Below, piece after piece: positions 30,035 to 37,984 of a DNA stretch of 64,000 nt. How positions within the stretch are numbered: the stretch's first letter is position 1; each line of letters starts with the position of its first letter. This stretch comes from Paucidesulfovibrio longus DSM 6739 (GTDB taxonomy: Bacteria; Desulfobacterota; Desulfovibrionia; Desulfovibrionales; Desulfovibrionaceae), in contig NZ_ATVA01000017.1 in assembly GCF_000420485.1 (NCBI RefSeq), positions 203,019 through 267,018 of the forward strand, written 5' to 3'. A program made the translations under genes and the position numbers. Below the pieces are notes generated by a model that saw only the letters and a program-made list of their open reading frames with translations, ran no database searches and was not told the DNA's origin.

Positions 30035-31192
30035 ATGAGCACTCGAAACCTTTCGATTCTCCGTGCGGCCAGGGTCATGAGCATGGTCCCCGGCCAGGAA
30101 CCGATACGCGATGCGGCCATCGTTCACGATGGCCGTTTTATTGTGCAAATCGGCCCGTGGACCGAGCTGCGAGCGCGGTTCCGCGGCCCCGTGGAAGACC
30201 TCGGCGGGGCCACGCTCTGCCCCGGCGTCTTCAACAGCCACACCCACCTGGAGATGTGCCACCTGCTCGGCAAGACCGTGCGCGGCCAGGGCTTCACATC
30301 CTGGATCAAGAGCCTCGTGGCCAACCCCATGTACGACATGGACGACGCGGAGGTGGCCGCGCAGTGCCGACGAATCCGGCGGCTCGGCACGGCCCACGTC
30401 GCCGACATTTCCACGAAGCAGGCCCCTCGCATCGCCGGCGTCCTCGACGAATCCGGCCTTTTTTTTGTGGCCTTCCGGGAGATGATCTTTTTCAGCCCGC
30501 CCCCGGACGAGCAGGACTTCGTTCCCGACGGGGAATTCGCCAACGGCGTGCTCTCCTGCGCGGGCCACGCGCCCTACTCCACCCATCCCGAAACCCTGCG
30601 CCGGGCCAAGCGCGCCTGCGCCGCGCGCGGACTGCCCCACTCCATCCACCTCGCGGAAAACGAGGAGGAGTCGCGCATTCTCATGGGCGAGCGCATCGAG
30701 TTCGTGGAGGTGCTGGAGCGCGCAAACATCCCCATGACCGGATTCAGGCCGCCGCGCGTCTCCCCCGTGGCCTACGCCCTGGACCTGGGGCTGCTGGACC
30801 CGGACACCCTGGCCGTGCACTGCGTGACCGTGAGCGACGAGGACATCGACATCCTGCGCCGCACCGGGACCAACGTCTGCCTCTGCCCGCGCAGCAACGA
30901 CTACATCGGCGAGGGCCGCGCCCCCTGGGAAAAGCTCCGGGCCGCCGGAGTGAACCTCTGCCTGGGCACGGACGGGCTGGCCTCCAACCACGATCTCGAC
31001 GTCTGGAACGAGCTGGCCTTTCTCAAGGAACGCTTTGTGGACGAACTTTCCCTGGAAGACGGCCTCGCGCTGCTCACGCGCAACCCGGCAAGAGCTTTCC
31101 GGGCGGAAAACCGCCTCGGCACGCTGGAGCCCGGCAAGGCCGCGCGCTGGTCCGTGGTTCCGGAAAACGTGCTCGCGCTGTTCGAGGCCTGA
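30035..31192 (+). CDS. Amidohydrolase (cytosine deaminase/chlorohydrolase-like; possible aminodeoxyfutalosine or SAH deaminase)
   Basis: A 385-residue metal-dependent amidohydrolase. Metal ligands are visible as HTH in GVFNSHTHLEM, His-Leu-Ala-Glu in SIHLAENEEES, His in LAVHCVTVSD and Asp in CLGTDGLASNHDLDVWNEL. This pattern is that of the ATZ/TRZ-type deaminases, which include S-adenosylhomocysteine/MTA deaminase and aminodeoxyfutalosine deaminase of the futalosine menaquinone route. Which of these cannot be told from sequence alone. It is divergent from marR and ends 171 bases before pyrB. The ATG has no clear ribosome-binding site, which leaves the exact start less certain. Confidence 0.85.
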   Translation: MSTRNLSILRAARVMSMVPGQEPIRDAAIVHDGRFIVQIGPWTELRARFRGPVEDLGGATLCPGVFNSHTHLEMCHLLGKTVRGQGFTSWIKSLVANPMYDMDDAEVAAQCRRIRRLGTAHVADISTKQAPRIAGVLDESGLFFVAFREMIFFSPPPDEQDFVPDGEFANGVLSCAGHAPYSTHPETLRRAKRACAARGLPHSIHLAENEEESRILMGERIEFVEVLERANIPMTGFRPPRVSPVAYALDLGLLDPDTLAVHCVTVSDEDIDILRRTGTNVCLCPRSNDYIGEGRAPWEKLRAAGVNLCLGTDGLASNHDLDVWNELAFLKERFVDELSLEDGLALLTRNPARAFRAENRLGTLEPGKAARWSVVPENVLALFEA

Positions 31193-31363
31193 GCGACCGC
31201 AGCGGAAAATTTCACGCGCCGCCCACGGGCGGCAGGAACGACGACGGCTTCCGGCCCCTGCGGGGACGGAAAATAATATGCGAACGGCGACCGCGCCGGG
31301 ACACTGCCCTTGCAGGCGGCCCCGCGCACCGGTCGCCCGGATTCCAGCCAGAAGGAAGAAGAC

Positions 31364-32290
31364 ATGCAATGGCGGCATAAGGATTTGTTGGATATTTCGC
31401 AGCTCAGCCGGGACGAGGTGCTGCACGTCTTCGAGACCGCGCAGTATTTCCGCGAGATCAACGAACGCCCCGTGAAGAAGGTGCCCACCCTCAAGGGCAA
31501 GAGCGTGGTGCTCTTCTTCGCCGAGCCGAGCACCCGCACCAAGACCTCTTTCGACATGGCGGGCAAGCGGCTCTCCGCGGACACCTTCTCGCTCTCCAAG
31601 AGCATGAGCAGCCTGCAGAAGGGCGAAACGCTCAAGGACACCGCCCTGACGCTCCAGGCCATGAACCCGGACGCCATCGTGCTGCGCCACTCTGTGAGCG
31701 GGGCGGCCAAGTTCCTGGCCGACCGCCTGCACTGCGGCGTGCTCAACGCGGGCGACGGCCGCCACGCCCACCCGACCCAGGCCCTGCTCGACGGCTACAC
31801 CCTCTGGGAGCAATGGAAGGACTTCGCGGGCAAGACCGTGCTCATCCTCGGCGACATCGCCCACAGCCGCGTGGCCCGCTCCAACCTGATCATGCTGAAC
31901 ATGCTCGGGGTCAAGGTCCGCTTCTGCGCGCCGCGCACCCTGCTGCCCCCGGCGGTGCGCTCCTGGCCCTGCGAGGTCTACACCAGCCTCGACGAGGCCG
32001 TGCGCGGGGTGGACGCGGTCATGTGCCTGCGACTCCAGCTGGAGCGCCAGCAGGACGGGCTGCTCCCGGACCTGCGCGAATATTCCCGGCTCTACTGCCT
32101 TTCCCCGCGCCACATGGAGCTGGCCGCGCCGGACGCGCGCGTGCTGCACCCCGGCCCCATGAACCGGGGCCTGGAGATCAGCTCCGTGATCGCGGACGCG
32201 CCCCGGAGCCTCGTGCTCGACCAGGTGGCCAGCGGCGTGGCCGTGCGCATGGCCCTGCTCTTTCTCATCCTGACCCGCAAGGAGGCCTAG
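31364..32290 (+). CDS. pyrB: Aspartate carbamoyltransferase catalytic chain
   Basis: A 308-residue enzyme that condenses carbamoyl phosphate and aspartate in pyrimidine synthesis. The carbamoyl-phosphate loop [14 protein letters not shown] (51-64) and the HPTQALLDG motif (from residue 136) are intact, and [12 protein letters not shown] ends the active site. Full length. The start follows AAGGAAG, and pyrC begins three bases after its stop, whose ribosome-binding site lies inside the last pyrB codons. No regulatory chain (pyrI) is seen. Confidence 0.95.
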   Translation: MQWRHKDLLDISQLSRDEVLHVFETAQYFREINERPVKKVPTLKGKSVVLFFAEPSTRTKTSFDMAGKRLSADTFSLSKSMSSLQKGETLKDTALTLQAMNPDAIVLRHSVSGAAKFLADRLHCGVLNAGDGRHAHPTQALLDGYTLWEQWKDFAGKTVLILGDIAHSRVARSNLIMLNMLGVKVRFCAPRTLLPPAVRSWPCEVYTSLDEAVRGVDAVMCLRLQLERQQDGLLPDLREYSRLYCLSPRHMELAAPDARVLHPGPMNRGLEISSVIADAPRSLVLDQVASGVAVRMALLFLILTRKEA

Positions 32291-32293
32291 CCC

Positions 32294-33562
32294 ATGTCCA
32301 GCCCTGATCTGATCGTCAAGAACGCCCGCCTGCGCGGCGAATCCGTGGACCTGCTGGTCAAGGACGGCAAGGTGCTGGAGGTGGTTCCGGCGGGCAAGGC
32401 GCCCAAGGATGCCGGGGAAACCGTGGATGCAGGCGGCCTTTCCCTGCTGCCCTCGCTCACGGACGTGCACACGCACCTGCGCGAGCCGGGCTACGAATGG
32501 AAGGAGGACATCGCCACGGGCCTTGCCGCCGCGGCCTTCGGCGGCTTCGGCAACATCATGTGCATGGCCAACACCGACCCCGTCAACGACAAGGCCGGAG
32601 TGACCGAAATGCTGCTCGACAAGGCCGCAACCGCCTGGCCGGACGGCCCGCGCCTCTTCCCCGTGGGCGCGCTGACCGTGGACCTCAAGGGCGAGGCGCT
32701 CGCGCCCATGGGCGAGCTGGCCGACGCGGGCTGCGCCGCCTTTTCCAACGACGGCGTGCCCGTGAAGAGCAGCGCGCTCTTCCGCAGGGCCATGGAATAC
32801 GCCTCGGACTTCGGCAAGGTGGTCATCGACCACTGCGAAGACCCGTACCTCGGCGTGGCCGCCGGGGCCAACGAGGGCGAAATCTCCGGCAGGCTCGGCA
32901 TTCCGGCCCAGCCCGACGCGGCCGAGGCCATCCAGGTGGCCCGCGACATCCTGCTCGCCGAATACCTCGGCCTGCCCATTCACCTGGCCCACATCTCGTG
33001 CAAGAAGTCCGTGGAACTCATCGCCTGGGCCAAGCAGCGCGGGGTCGACGTCACGGCCGAAACCTGCCCGCACTACCTGACCCTGACCGAGAACGAGCTG
33101 GCCGACTACGACACCAACGCCAAGGTCAACCCGCCCCTGCGCACCGAGGCCGACCGCCGCGCCGTGCTCGAGGCCCTGGAGAGCGGCGTCATCGACATGC
33201 TCGCCACGGACCACGCGCCCCACGCCGCGCACGAAAAGGAAGTGGAGTTCGACTTCGCGCCCTGCGGCATCACCGGGCTGGACACGGCCCTGTCCGTGAC
33301 CTGGGGCCTGGTCAGCAAGGGCGCCCTCTCGGAAGACGCCTTTGTGCGCGCCTGGACAACCGCGCCCTGCGAACGCTTCGGCCTGCCCGTGAACCGCTTC
33401 CAGCCGGGCGATCCCGCCGACTTCCTGCTCTTCGACCCCGTGGAGGAATGGACGGTCACGCCGGAATCGCTGCGCTCCAAGAGCAAGAACACGCCGCTGC
33501 TCGGCCGCCCGCTTCGGGGCCGCGTGGTGCGGCATTTCCTTGCGGGCAAAAACATTGTATGA
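32294..33562 (+). CDS. pyrC: Dihydroorotase
   Basis: A 422-residue class I dihydroorotase, third step of pyrimidine synthesis. Zinc ligands are H59 and H61 in LTDVHTHLREPG, with later conserved HCED, LAHISCKKS and the catalytic Asp in MLATDHAPHAAHEK. All expected motifs are present, so it is an active-type enzyme and not the catalytically dead PyrX partner. GGAGG precedes its start. It forms a unit with pyrB and probably with the HD-domain gene 56 bases downstream. Confidence 0.95.
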   Translation: MSSPDLIVKNARLRGESVDLLVKDGKVLEVVPAGKAPKDAGETVDAGGLSLLPSLTDVHTHLREPGYEWKEDIATGLAAAAFGGFGNIMCMANTDPVNDKAGVTEMLLDKAATAWPDGPRLFPVGALTVDLKGEALAPMGELADAGCAAFSNDGVPVKSSALFRRAMEYASDFGKVVIDHCEDPYLGVAAGANEGEISGRLGIPAQPDAAEAIQVARDILLAEYLGLPIHLAHISCKKSVELIAWAKQRGVDVTAETCPHYLTLTENELADYDTNAKVNPPLRTEADRRAVLEALESGVIDMLATDHAPHAAHEKEVEFDFAPCGITGLDTALSVTWGLVSKGALSEDAFVRAWTTAPCERFGLPVNRFQPGDPADFLLFDPVEEWTVTPESLRSKSKNTPLLGRPLRGRVVRHFLAGKNIV

Positions 33563-33618
33563 GTCCGGGACGTGAATACGATCGACATCCGAGCGACCTA
33601 CCCGGAGGAGAAGAATAG

Positions 33619-34950
33619 ATGAGCCAGCCTTTCAAAGACGCCGTGGGGTTCTGCAAAACCATCATGCGCAACGGCTTTGACGCCTACGTGGTCAATGCCC
33701 GCCTGCAACAGCAGACCCTCGGCCACGACGCCACCGAACAGGAAATCGACATCAGCACGGACATGGGCTTCGACGACCTGCTGCGCCTGTTTCCCGCCAC
33801 CAAGCCTTCCCCCGAATCCGACGTGCTCGGTTTCTTCAAGGAAGGAGAGACGACCTACTACTTCTACAACTCGCCCGCAGCCACGGACGCCCACCCCGAA
33901 GAGTGCGTGGCCCGGCTGACCCCGCGCCTGATGAAGCGGCTGGAGCAGCGCGGCGAAATCCCGCTCTCCTCGGTCTGCCCCTACATCCCCTCGGCCATCG
34001 AGACCATGGACGGCTTCGCGGACTTCAGCAACGGCGAGGTCCGCTTCCTGGGCCTGCCGGACGAGACCGTCAAGCGCGACTACCTGCTGGCCGTCCGCGC
34101 CCTGCGCTTCGCCGCCAACTTCCACCTGCCCATCGAGCCGAACTCCTGGCTGGCCATCGTGCGCGGCGCGCGCCGCGTGCTCGACTACGTGTCCATCAGC
34201 GACATCATGGACGAGTGGCGCAAGGTCGAGGCCGAGAACATGTGGCAGTTCGCCCAGTACCTCTTCGACTCGCAGATTCTGCACGGGCTCGTGCCCGAAG
34301 TGGCCGCGCTCTCGCGCGTCAAGCAGATCAAGAACCCGGAAGCGGGCGAGGAAACCGTCTTCGAGCACACCATCGACGTGATGCGCCGCTATCCCGAAGT
34401 GCTGCCCTACGACTGGTACGGCACCCTGGCCTGCTTCTTCCACGACGTGGGCAAGCTCTTCACCGCGGAATACTTCGAGGGGCAGTGGACCTTCTACCAG
34501 CACCACTACGTGGGCGCGCGCGTGACCCGCAAGATCCTCAACCGCCTGCGCTTCGAGCCGGCGGACATCGACCTGATCTGCGGGCTGATCAAAAACCACA
34601 TGCGCCCGCACTTCATGCTCACGGACAAGGGCATCCGCCGCTTCAAGGCCGTGGACGAATACCCGCGCATCCTGGAGATGGTCCGTGCGGACATCAAGGC
34701 GCGCGGCGGCTCCTACCGGGAGTTCAACCACAACCTGAAGATGCTGGAACGGGCCGACATCCCGGAAGACGCCCTGGAGCCCATGCTCAACGGCAACGAA
34801 ATCATGCAGTCCACGGGCCTCAAGCCCGGCCCCACCGTGGGACTCATCCGCGACAACCTGCTCAAGGCCCAGATCGCGGGCGAGGTGCTCGACTACGACG
34901 GCGCCATCAAGTACGTGCAGGAATACGCCCGCCGCGAACAGCTCAAGTAG
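33619..34950 (+). CDS. HD-domain protein related to CCA-adding tRNA nucleotidyltransferase, with degenerate transferase site
   Basis: A 443-residue protein with the domain order of a bacterial CCA-adding enzyme. The N-terminal head (NGFDAYVVNARLQQQTLGHDATEQEIDIST) aligns with the nucleotidyltransferase start, but the GG..RD loop is replaced by NARLQQ and the first metal Asp by Glu. The neck RDYLLAVRALRFAANFHLPIEP retains the family pattern. An HD phosphohydrolase domain follows, with VFEHTIDVMRR and CFFHDVGKLF, and conserved His further on (QHHYVG, NHMRPHFM). It may act only as a phosphohydrolase or RNA-binding protein. GGAGGAG lies before the ATG. A strong terminator follows. Confidence 0.85.
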   Translation: MSQPFKDAVGFCKTIMRNGFDAYVVNARLQQQTLGHDATEQEIDISTDMGFDDLLRLFPATKPSPESDVLGFFKEGETTYYFYNSPAATDAHPEECVARLTPRLMKRLEQRGEIPLSSVCPYIPSAIETMDGFADFSNGEVRFLGLPDETVKRDYLLAVRALRFAANFHLPIEPNSWLAIVRGARRVLDYVSISDIMDEWRKVEAENMWQFAQYLFDSQILHGLVPEVAALSRVKQIKNPEAGEETVFEHTIDVMRRYPEVLPYDWYGTLACFFHDVGKLFTAEYFEGQWTFYQHHYVGARVTRKILNRLRFEPADIDLICGLIKNHMRPHFMLTDKGIRRFKAVDEYPRILEMVRADIKARGGSYREFNHNLKMLERADIPEDALEPMLNGNEIMQSTGLKPGPTVGLIRDNLLKAQIAGEVLDYDGAIKYVQEYARREQLK

Positions 34951-34979
34951 CCGACACGCGAAACGAAAACGGCATTACG

Positions 34980-35022
34980 AAACCCGCCCGTCCCGGACAT
35001 CCTCCGGGGCGGGCGGGTTTTT
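34980..35022 (+). terminator. Intrinsic terminator after the pyr/HD unit
   Basis: An 11-bp outer stem (AAACCCGCCCG / CGGGCGGGTTT) encloses an inner CCCGGA/TCCGGG stem and is followed by five T. It separates the pyrBC-HD unit from the hydrogenase operon. Confidence 0.9.
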
Positions 35023-35173
35023 CCTCCTCCCCTTCTTTTCGCCGTGCCATGATCCGGTTTTCCATGCCACGCATATTGTATTTTTCCCCCTTTGGTGCTA
35101 CCGGATCAAAATAAGTGTTACGCATGGGCGAACGCTTGATTTGGATTTCCATAAACCCAAGAGGAGGAATCCG

Positions 35174-36421
35174 ATGCTGGAAATGGAAATGGTCATGATG
35201 AAGGGATCCGCACCCAAGGACGTGGACCCGAACTCTTTCTCCTTCGTACAGGTGGACCCGGCCAAATGTCAGGCCTGCGGCACCTGCCACGAGGTCTGCG
35301 GCACGGGCGCGATCCAGCCCATCAACGCCGAGGGCATCCACGGCGTGGTGGATCCGGCCGCCTGCATGAACTGCGGTCAGTGTCTCGTGAACTGCCCCTT
35401 CGGCGCCATCTATGAGGAAGTCTCCTTTGTGGACGACGTCCTGGCCGCGCTGAAGGATCCGGACACCGTGGTGGTCTCCATGCCCGCCCCGGCCGTGCGC
35501 TACGCCCTGGGCGAGCCTTTCGGCATGCCTCCGGGAACCTACGTGGGCGGCAAGATGCACGCGGCCCTGCGCAAGCTCGGCTTCGACCTGATCTGGGACA
35601 ACGAGTTCACGGCGGACGTGACGATCATGGAAGAAGGCAGCGAGCTGATCCAGCGCGTGGCCCATCCGGATCATCATCATCCCCTGCCGCAGTTCACGTC
35701 CTGCTGTCCGGGCTGGGTCAAGTTCGTGGAGTCCTACTACCCCGAACTGATCCCGCACATGTCCACCTGCCGGTCGCCCATCGGCATGCTCGGCCCGTTG
35801 TCCAAGACCTACGGCGCGCAGCAGGCCAAGGTGGATCCGGCCAAGATGTACACGGTTTCCATCATGCCCTGCATCGCCAAGAAGTACGAGGGCCTGCGTC
35901 CGGAGATGGCGGCCAGCGGCCACCGCGACATCGACGCCACCATCACCACCCGCGAACTGGCCTACATGATCAAGAAGGCGGGCATCGACTTCAAGAACCT
36001 CAAGGACGAGAAGCCGGACCCGGTGCTCGGCGAATCCACGGGCGCGGCCACGATCTTCGGCACCAGCGGCGGCGTCATGGAAGCGGCCCTGCGCCTGGCC
36101 TACGAGGTGCTTTCCGGCGACAAGCTGAAGAATCCGGACATCAAGGCCGTGCGCACCGCCGAGGGCATCAAGACCGCTTCGGTGGACGTGCCCAAATTCG
36201 GCAAGGTCAACGTGGCCGTGGCCAGCGGGCTGGAAAACGCGGTCAAGCTCTGCGAAGAGGTCAAGGCGGGAAAATCGCCGCACCACTTCATCGAGATCAT
36301 GACCTGCCCCGGCGGCTGCGTGAACGGCGGCGGACAGCCTGTCGCCCCGGACGTGCGGGCCAGTCGCGGCGGTTCGCGCGTTCTGGCGGAGCTGAAGAAC
36401 CGTTTTGGCCGCAACAGCTAA
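35174..36421 (+). CDS. hydA: Periplasmic [FeFe] hydrogenase large subunit
   Basis: A 415-residue catalytic subunit of the Desulfovibrio-type periplasmic [FeFe] hydrogenase, which takes up or makes H2. Two [4Fe-4S] ferredoxin clusters are bound by C32/C35/C38/C42 and C64/C67/C70/C74. The H-cluster motifs are TSCCPGW (175-181, with proton-relay Cys178), MPCIAKKYE (231-239) and EIMTCPGGCVNGGGQP near the C-terminus. It has no signal peptide; export is expected as a complex with the Tat-signal small subunit. The start at 35174 follows GAGGAGG. hydB begins 16 bases after its stop. Maturases HydE, HydF and HydG are not in the window. Confidence 0.97.
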   Translation: MLEMEMVMMKGSAPKDVDPNSFSFVQVDPAKCQACGTCHEVCGTGAIQPINAEGIHGVVDPAACMNCGQCLVNCPFGAIYEEVSFVDDVLAALKDPDTVVVSMPAPAVRYALGEPFGMPPGTYVGGKMHAALRKLGFDLIWDNEFTADVTIMEEGSELIQRVAHPDHHHPLPQFTSCCPGWVKFVESYYPELIPHMSTCRSPIGMLGPLSKTYGAQQAKVDPAKMYTVSIMPCIAKKYEGLRPEMAASGHRDIDATITTRELAYMIKKAGIDFKNLKDEKPDPVLGESTGAATIFGTSGGVMEAALRLAYEVLSGDKLKNPDIKAVRTAEGIKTASVDVPKFGKVNVAVASGLENAVKLCEEVKAGKSPHHFIEIMTCPGGCVNGGGQPVAPDVRASRGGSRVLAELKNRFGRNS

Positions 36422-36437
36422 TCGAAGGAGGATGGAG

Positions 36438-36779
36438 ATGAACAACGCACTGGGCATGACCCGGAGAGGCTTCATCAAGGTCGCGGGCGTGACTGCGGCC
36501 GCAGCGCTGCTCAACGGCGGCATGCTGGTCGAGGCCGAGGCTGCGTCCCTGGACTTCGTGGGCCAGCGCCAGGCCGGGGTGTACGCCACGGACGCCAAGG
36601 TCTACAAGATCCGCAAGTCGCAGGACAATCCCATGGTCAAGAAGATCTACGCCAAGGACGGCTTCCTGTCCGAAGGCCCCCTGGGACACCGCTCCCACCA
36701 GCTCCTGCACACCTACTACTATGATCGCAGCGCAGGCGTGAAAGCGCTCAAGGCCAAGGGCGTGGAGCTCAAGGTCTAG
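36438..36779 (+). CDS. hydB: Periplasmic [FeFe] hydrogenase small subunit
   Basis: A 113-residue small subunit that wraps around HydA and carries the export signal. The Tat motif TRRGFIKVAG begins at residue 8 and is followed by a hydrophobic stretch (VTAAAALLNGGMLV) with probable cleavage after AEA. The mature part contains SLDFVGQRQAGVYATDAKVYKIRKSQDNPMVKKIY, typical of the family. The ATG at 36438 is six bases from AAGGAGG; another ATG at 36432 is too close to that site. It forms one operon with hydA. Confidence 0.96.
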   Translation: MNNALGMTRRGFIKVAGVTAAAALLNGGMLVEAEAASLDFVGQRQAGVYATDAKVYKIRKSQDNPMVKKIYAKDGFLSEGPLGHRSHQLLHTYYYDRSAGVKALKAKGVELKV

Positions 36780-36848
36780 ACTGAGCTGGCGAAAACACCT
36801 CCGTTGCAACCTGAGGCGAGGGCCGTTCTGACCCGAGGGTTGCTCCTG

Positions 36849-36882
36849 GCGGCGCATGCCGCCCTGACCCGGCGCTTTTTCC
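36849..36882 (+). terminator. Possible terminator after hydAB
   Basis: A short GGCGGC-GCAT-GCCGCC hairpin lies 70 bases after hydB, with a five-T run 14 bases further on. The wide gap between stem and T-run makes this a weak case. Confidence 0.25.
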
Positions 36883-36921
36883 TTCTTTCTTCATAACGTT
36901 GCGGGGGATTCCCCCCACGGA

Positions 36922-37473
36922 TCATTTCCCGGCCAATCCTGCCAGGGCCGAACGCACCGCCTCGCGCAGCTCGTCCTTCTGATACTCCACCGCGGGCGGC
37001 ATAAGCGCGTCCGACTCCAGATATTTCGAGAACTCCTCATAGTATCCCAGGGCCATGGAGCGGTCCGCATCGTTTTTTTCCGCTTTCCAGCGCTGCTCCA
37101 GCAGGCGCGCATAGTTGAACAGCGCCAGCGGGTAGCGGTCGATGCGCAGGGCGGCTTCATAGTGTTTCCTGGCCTTTTCCGCGTCCCCAAGGCGCATCCA
37201 GGCCACGCCCATGTCGTTGTGGGCCTCGGCCGCGTTGGCCGTTCCCTCGCAGCACTCCAGCACCTTGGCGTAGCGGGCCAGCGCCGCCTGGTACTTGCCC
37301 ATGGCCAGATAGCGCTCGCCCTGCTGGATGAGCACGGCGGGCAGTTCCTGGGCCAGGGCGGCCGCGGGGCAGAGCAGCGCCAGGGCGAGCAGCAGCGCCG
37401 CAGGCGCGCTGCGGAGCGAGCCCCGGCAGCGGAGGGGGCGGCGCAGAACGCGCAGGTGAAATACTGGGGTCAT
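36922..37473 (-). CDS. TPR-repeat protein with signal peptide
   Basis: A 183-residue secreted or periplasmic protein. A basic start and hydrophobic stretch (APAALLLALALLCPAAALAQ) give a signal peptide with likely cleavage after ALA. Three or so tetratricopeptide repeats follow (GERYLAMGKYQAALARYAKVLE, AEAHNDMGVAWMRLGDAEKARKHYEAALRID, and a weaker third), so it should bind a protein partner. The start at 37473 is supported by GGAG; a longer in-frame version from 37512 is not. It is convergent with hydAB and divergent from the TM1266 gene, so any tie to hydrogenase is only positional. Confidence 0.85.
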   Translation of the reverse strand: MTPVFHLRVLRRPLRCRGSLRSAPAALLLALALLCPAAALAQELPAVLIQQGERYLAMGKYQAALARYAKVLECCEGTANAAEAHNDMGVAWMRLGDAEKARKHYEAALRIDRYPLALFNYARLLEQRWKAEKNDADRSMALGYYEEFSKYLESDALMPPAVEYQKDELREAVRSALAGLAGK

Positions 37474-37698
37474 GCCATACTCCCGTGTTATTATATTATG
37501 AAAAATATGCATTTTTTACATACATAAGCTTGATCGGTCTAGCTGAAACTCAGCGACGGACACGGCGTGAATAATATCGTATCATCTTGATTAATTGGCT
37601 ATTGACTCGAATACTAAGGGGTTGTACCTCTGTCCCTGCGTGTTATGAATTATATTTTAGTAACATGAAACGGGCAAGAAAAAGTCGGGAGTAAAGGC

Positions 37699-37956
37699 GT
37701 GAAACCGGAAACGACCGTGCGCCGTCTGGGCGTGGTGGGCATCGTGGTCGCGGACCGACAGAGCATGGCCAGGCGGGTGAATGAAATTCTCAGCGATTTC
37801 GGTGAGATCATCGTCGCCCGTACCGGCGTGCCCTATCGAGAGCGCGGCGTGGCCGTGATCTCCGTGATCATCGACGCCACCACCAACGAACTGGGCGCGC
37901 TGACCGGTCGGCTTGGTATGCTGGAACATGTCAGGGTCAAGTCGCTGATGCTCTAG
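37699..37956 (+). CDS. TM1266-family iron-only hydrogenase system regulator
   Basis: An 85-residue ACT-like protein of the TM1266 family, annotated widely as a putative regulator because it sits beside [FeFe] hydrogenase maturation or structural genes. The hallmark sequence runs RRLGVVGIVVADRQSMARRVNEILSDFGEIIVARTGVPYRERGVAVISVIIDA. The start is GTG with GGGAG five bases upstream. It is 920 bases from hydB and reads in the same direction. The TonB-dependent receptor gene begins 28 bases downstream, so regulator and receptor look co-transcribed. Ligand unknown. Confidence 0.92.
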   Translation: MKPETTVRRLGVVGIVVADRQSMARRVNEILSDFGEIIVARTGVPYRERGVAVISVIIDATTNELGALTGRLGMLEHVRVKSLML

Positions 37957-37984
37957 ACCTCCTTTCTTGCGGAGGGAGGCGAAC

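Noticed and set aside
29870..33535. Long upstream extension of the marR frame
   Set aside because: It is antisense to the amidohydrolase, pyrB and pyrC genes, and the MarR domain has its own start with GGAGG at 29869.
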